Assembly: GCA_910586735.1 (NCBI GenBank)
Contig: CAJUJW010000103.1
Coordinates: 1-5,940, forward strand
Source: an uncultured Oscillibacter sp.
GTDB lineage: Bacteria; Bacillota; Clostridia; Oscillospirales; Oscillospiraceae
Length of the DNA stretch: 5,940 bases
Direction of reading: 5' to 3'
Shown here: positions 5,415 to 5,940 of the stretch, in pieces
Position numbering within the stretch: position 1 is the stretch's first letter
Layout of the letters: each line of letters starts with the position of its first letter
The notes under the pieces: model-generated
Databases searched by the model: none
Seen by the model: only the letters and a program-made list of their open reading frames with translations
Told to the model about the DNA's origin: nothing
Program-made: the position numbers and the translations under genes

Positions 5415-5940
5415 ATGAAAATTCTAGGCTTTGAGTCCTCCTGCGACGAGACCGCCGTGGCGGTGGTGGAGGACGGGCGGAGGGTGCTGTCCGACGCCGT
5501 GGCCTCCCAGGTGGAGATTCACGCCCTGTACGGCGGCGTGGTGCCGGAGATCGCCTCCCGGAAGCACGTGGAGGCCGTCGCCGCCCTGACGGAGAAGGCC
5601 CTGGCGGACGCGGGCTGCGAGCGGTCCGACATCGACGCCGTGGCGGCCACCTACGCGCCGGGGCTCATCGGCGCGGTGCTGGTGGGGCTGAGCTTCGCCA
5701 AGTCCGCCGCCCTGGGCCTGGGGGTGCCCCTGATTTCCGTACACCATATCCGGGGCCATATCGCCGCCAACTACCTGGCCTTCCCAGAGCTGGAGCCCCC
5801 CTTTCTGGCCCTGGCCATCTCCGGGGGGAACACCCTGCTCATCGACGTGGCGGGGTACACGGACATGAAAATTCTGGGGGGCACCCGGGACGACGCGGCG
5901 GGGGAGTGCTTCGACAAGGCGGTCCGGGTCCTGGGCCTCA
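5415..5940 (+). CDS. tsaD: tRNA N6-adenosine threonylcarbamoyltransferase TsaD, N-terminal part (runs off the right edge)
   Basis: The first 175 codons of TsaD (Kae1/YgjD family, ASKHA fold) are present; the full protein is usually about 340 residues. With TsaB and TsaE it transfers the threonylcarbamoyl group from TC-AMP to A37 of ANN-decoding tRNAs. Visible marks are the nucleotide-binding start ILGFESSCDETAVAVV (3-18), GGVVPEIASRKHVE (40-53), the APGLIGAVLVGLSFAK block (81-96), and the metal ligands H111 and H115 in HHIRGH (110-115), identical in position to E. coli TsaD. DDAAGECFDKAVRVLGL (159-175) is a typical bacterial signature. SGGNT (136-140) replaces the usual bacterial SGGHT; asparagine there is the form in archaeal and eukaryotic Kae1. 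The third metal ligand (D300 in E. coli) lies outside the window. It is last in the visible series, after rimI and a second GNAT. Confidence 0.96.
   Translation, partial: MKILGFESSCDETAVAVVEDGRRVLSDAVASQVEIHALYGGVVPEIASRKHVEAVAALTEKALADAGCERSDIDAVAATYAPGLIGAVLVGLSFAKSAALGLGVPLISVHHIRGHIAANYLAFPELEPPFLALAISGGNTLLIDVAGYTDMKILGGTRDDAAGECFDKAVRVLGL

Noticed and set aside
5384..5416. Possible separate promoter for tsaD (TTGTCA and GATTAT)
   Set aside because: The spacing between the hexamers is 21 bases, too long for a normal sigma-A promoter, and the -10 candidate overlaps the start codon.
1..5940. CRISPR array, mobile element, tRNA or rRNA, or defence system
   Set aside because: No regularly spaced repeats, transposase or integrase motifs, long terminal inverted repeats or RNA gene signatures were seen; the plus-strand genes are housekeeping or transport functions.

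Overview
The window reads as chromosomal DNA from a GC-rich member of the Clostridia, most likely a gut Oscillospiraceae relative (Flavonifractor/Lawsonibacter-like). This lineage call is inference. It rests on strong AGGAGG-type ribosome binding sites, a short-signal lipoprotein with an LSAC lipobox, a family A DNA polymerase I whose proofreading centre has decayed (common in Firmicutes), and GC-rich third codon positions with tight gene packing. No rRNA, tRNA, CRISPR, transposase or phage gene is visible.

Layout: a divergent AT-rich intergenic region (293-484) separates two transcription directions. To the left, on the minus strand, is the 5' part of a lipoprotein gene running off the window edge. 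To the right, on the plus strand, is a co-directional series: polA (485-3148), a small two-helix membrane protein (about 3180-3446), a ten-helix DMT/EamA-family permease (3443-4288), rimI (4304-4783), a second GNAT acetyltransferase (4780-5376) and the 5' part of tsaD (5415-5940). A sigma-A-type extended -10 promoter (415-443) lies upstream of polA. No terminator is visible between polA and tsaD, and two junctions are ATGA overlaps, so the right-hand genes probably form one operon or overlapping transcription units.

Functionally, polA serves DNA repair and Okazaki fragment maturation. rimI and tsaD are the familiar translation-quality pair (protein N-terminal acetylation and tRNA t6A37 formation), often neighbours in bacteria. 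The usual partners tsaE and tsaB are not in this window; the second GNAT sits between rimI and tsaD instead. The membrane protein and permease look like a translationally coupled pair inserted between the housekeeping genes.

I found no convincing new multi-gene system. The points most worth a second look are the uncharacterised small membrane protein, the Kae1-like SGGNT motif in TsaD, the rimI/GNAT tandem, and two short AT- or GA-rich intergenic repeats that break the otherwise GC-rich coding run.
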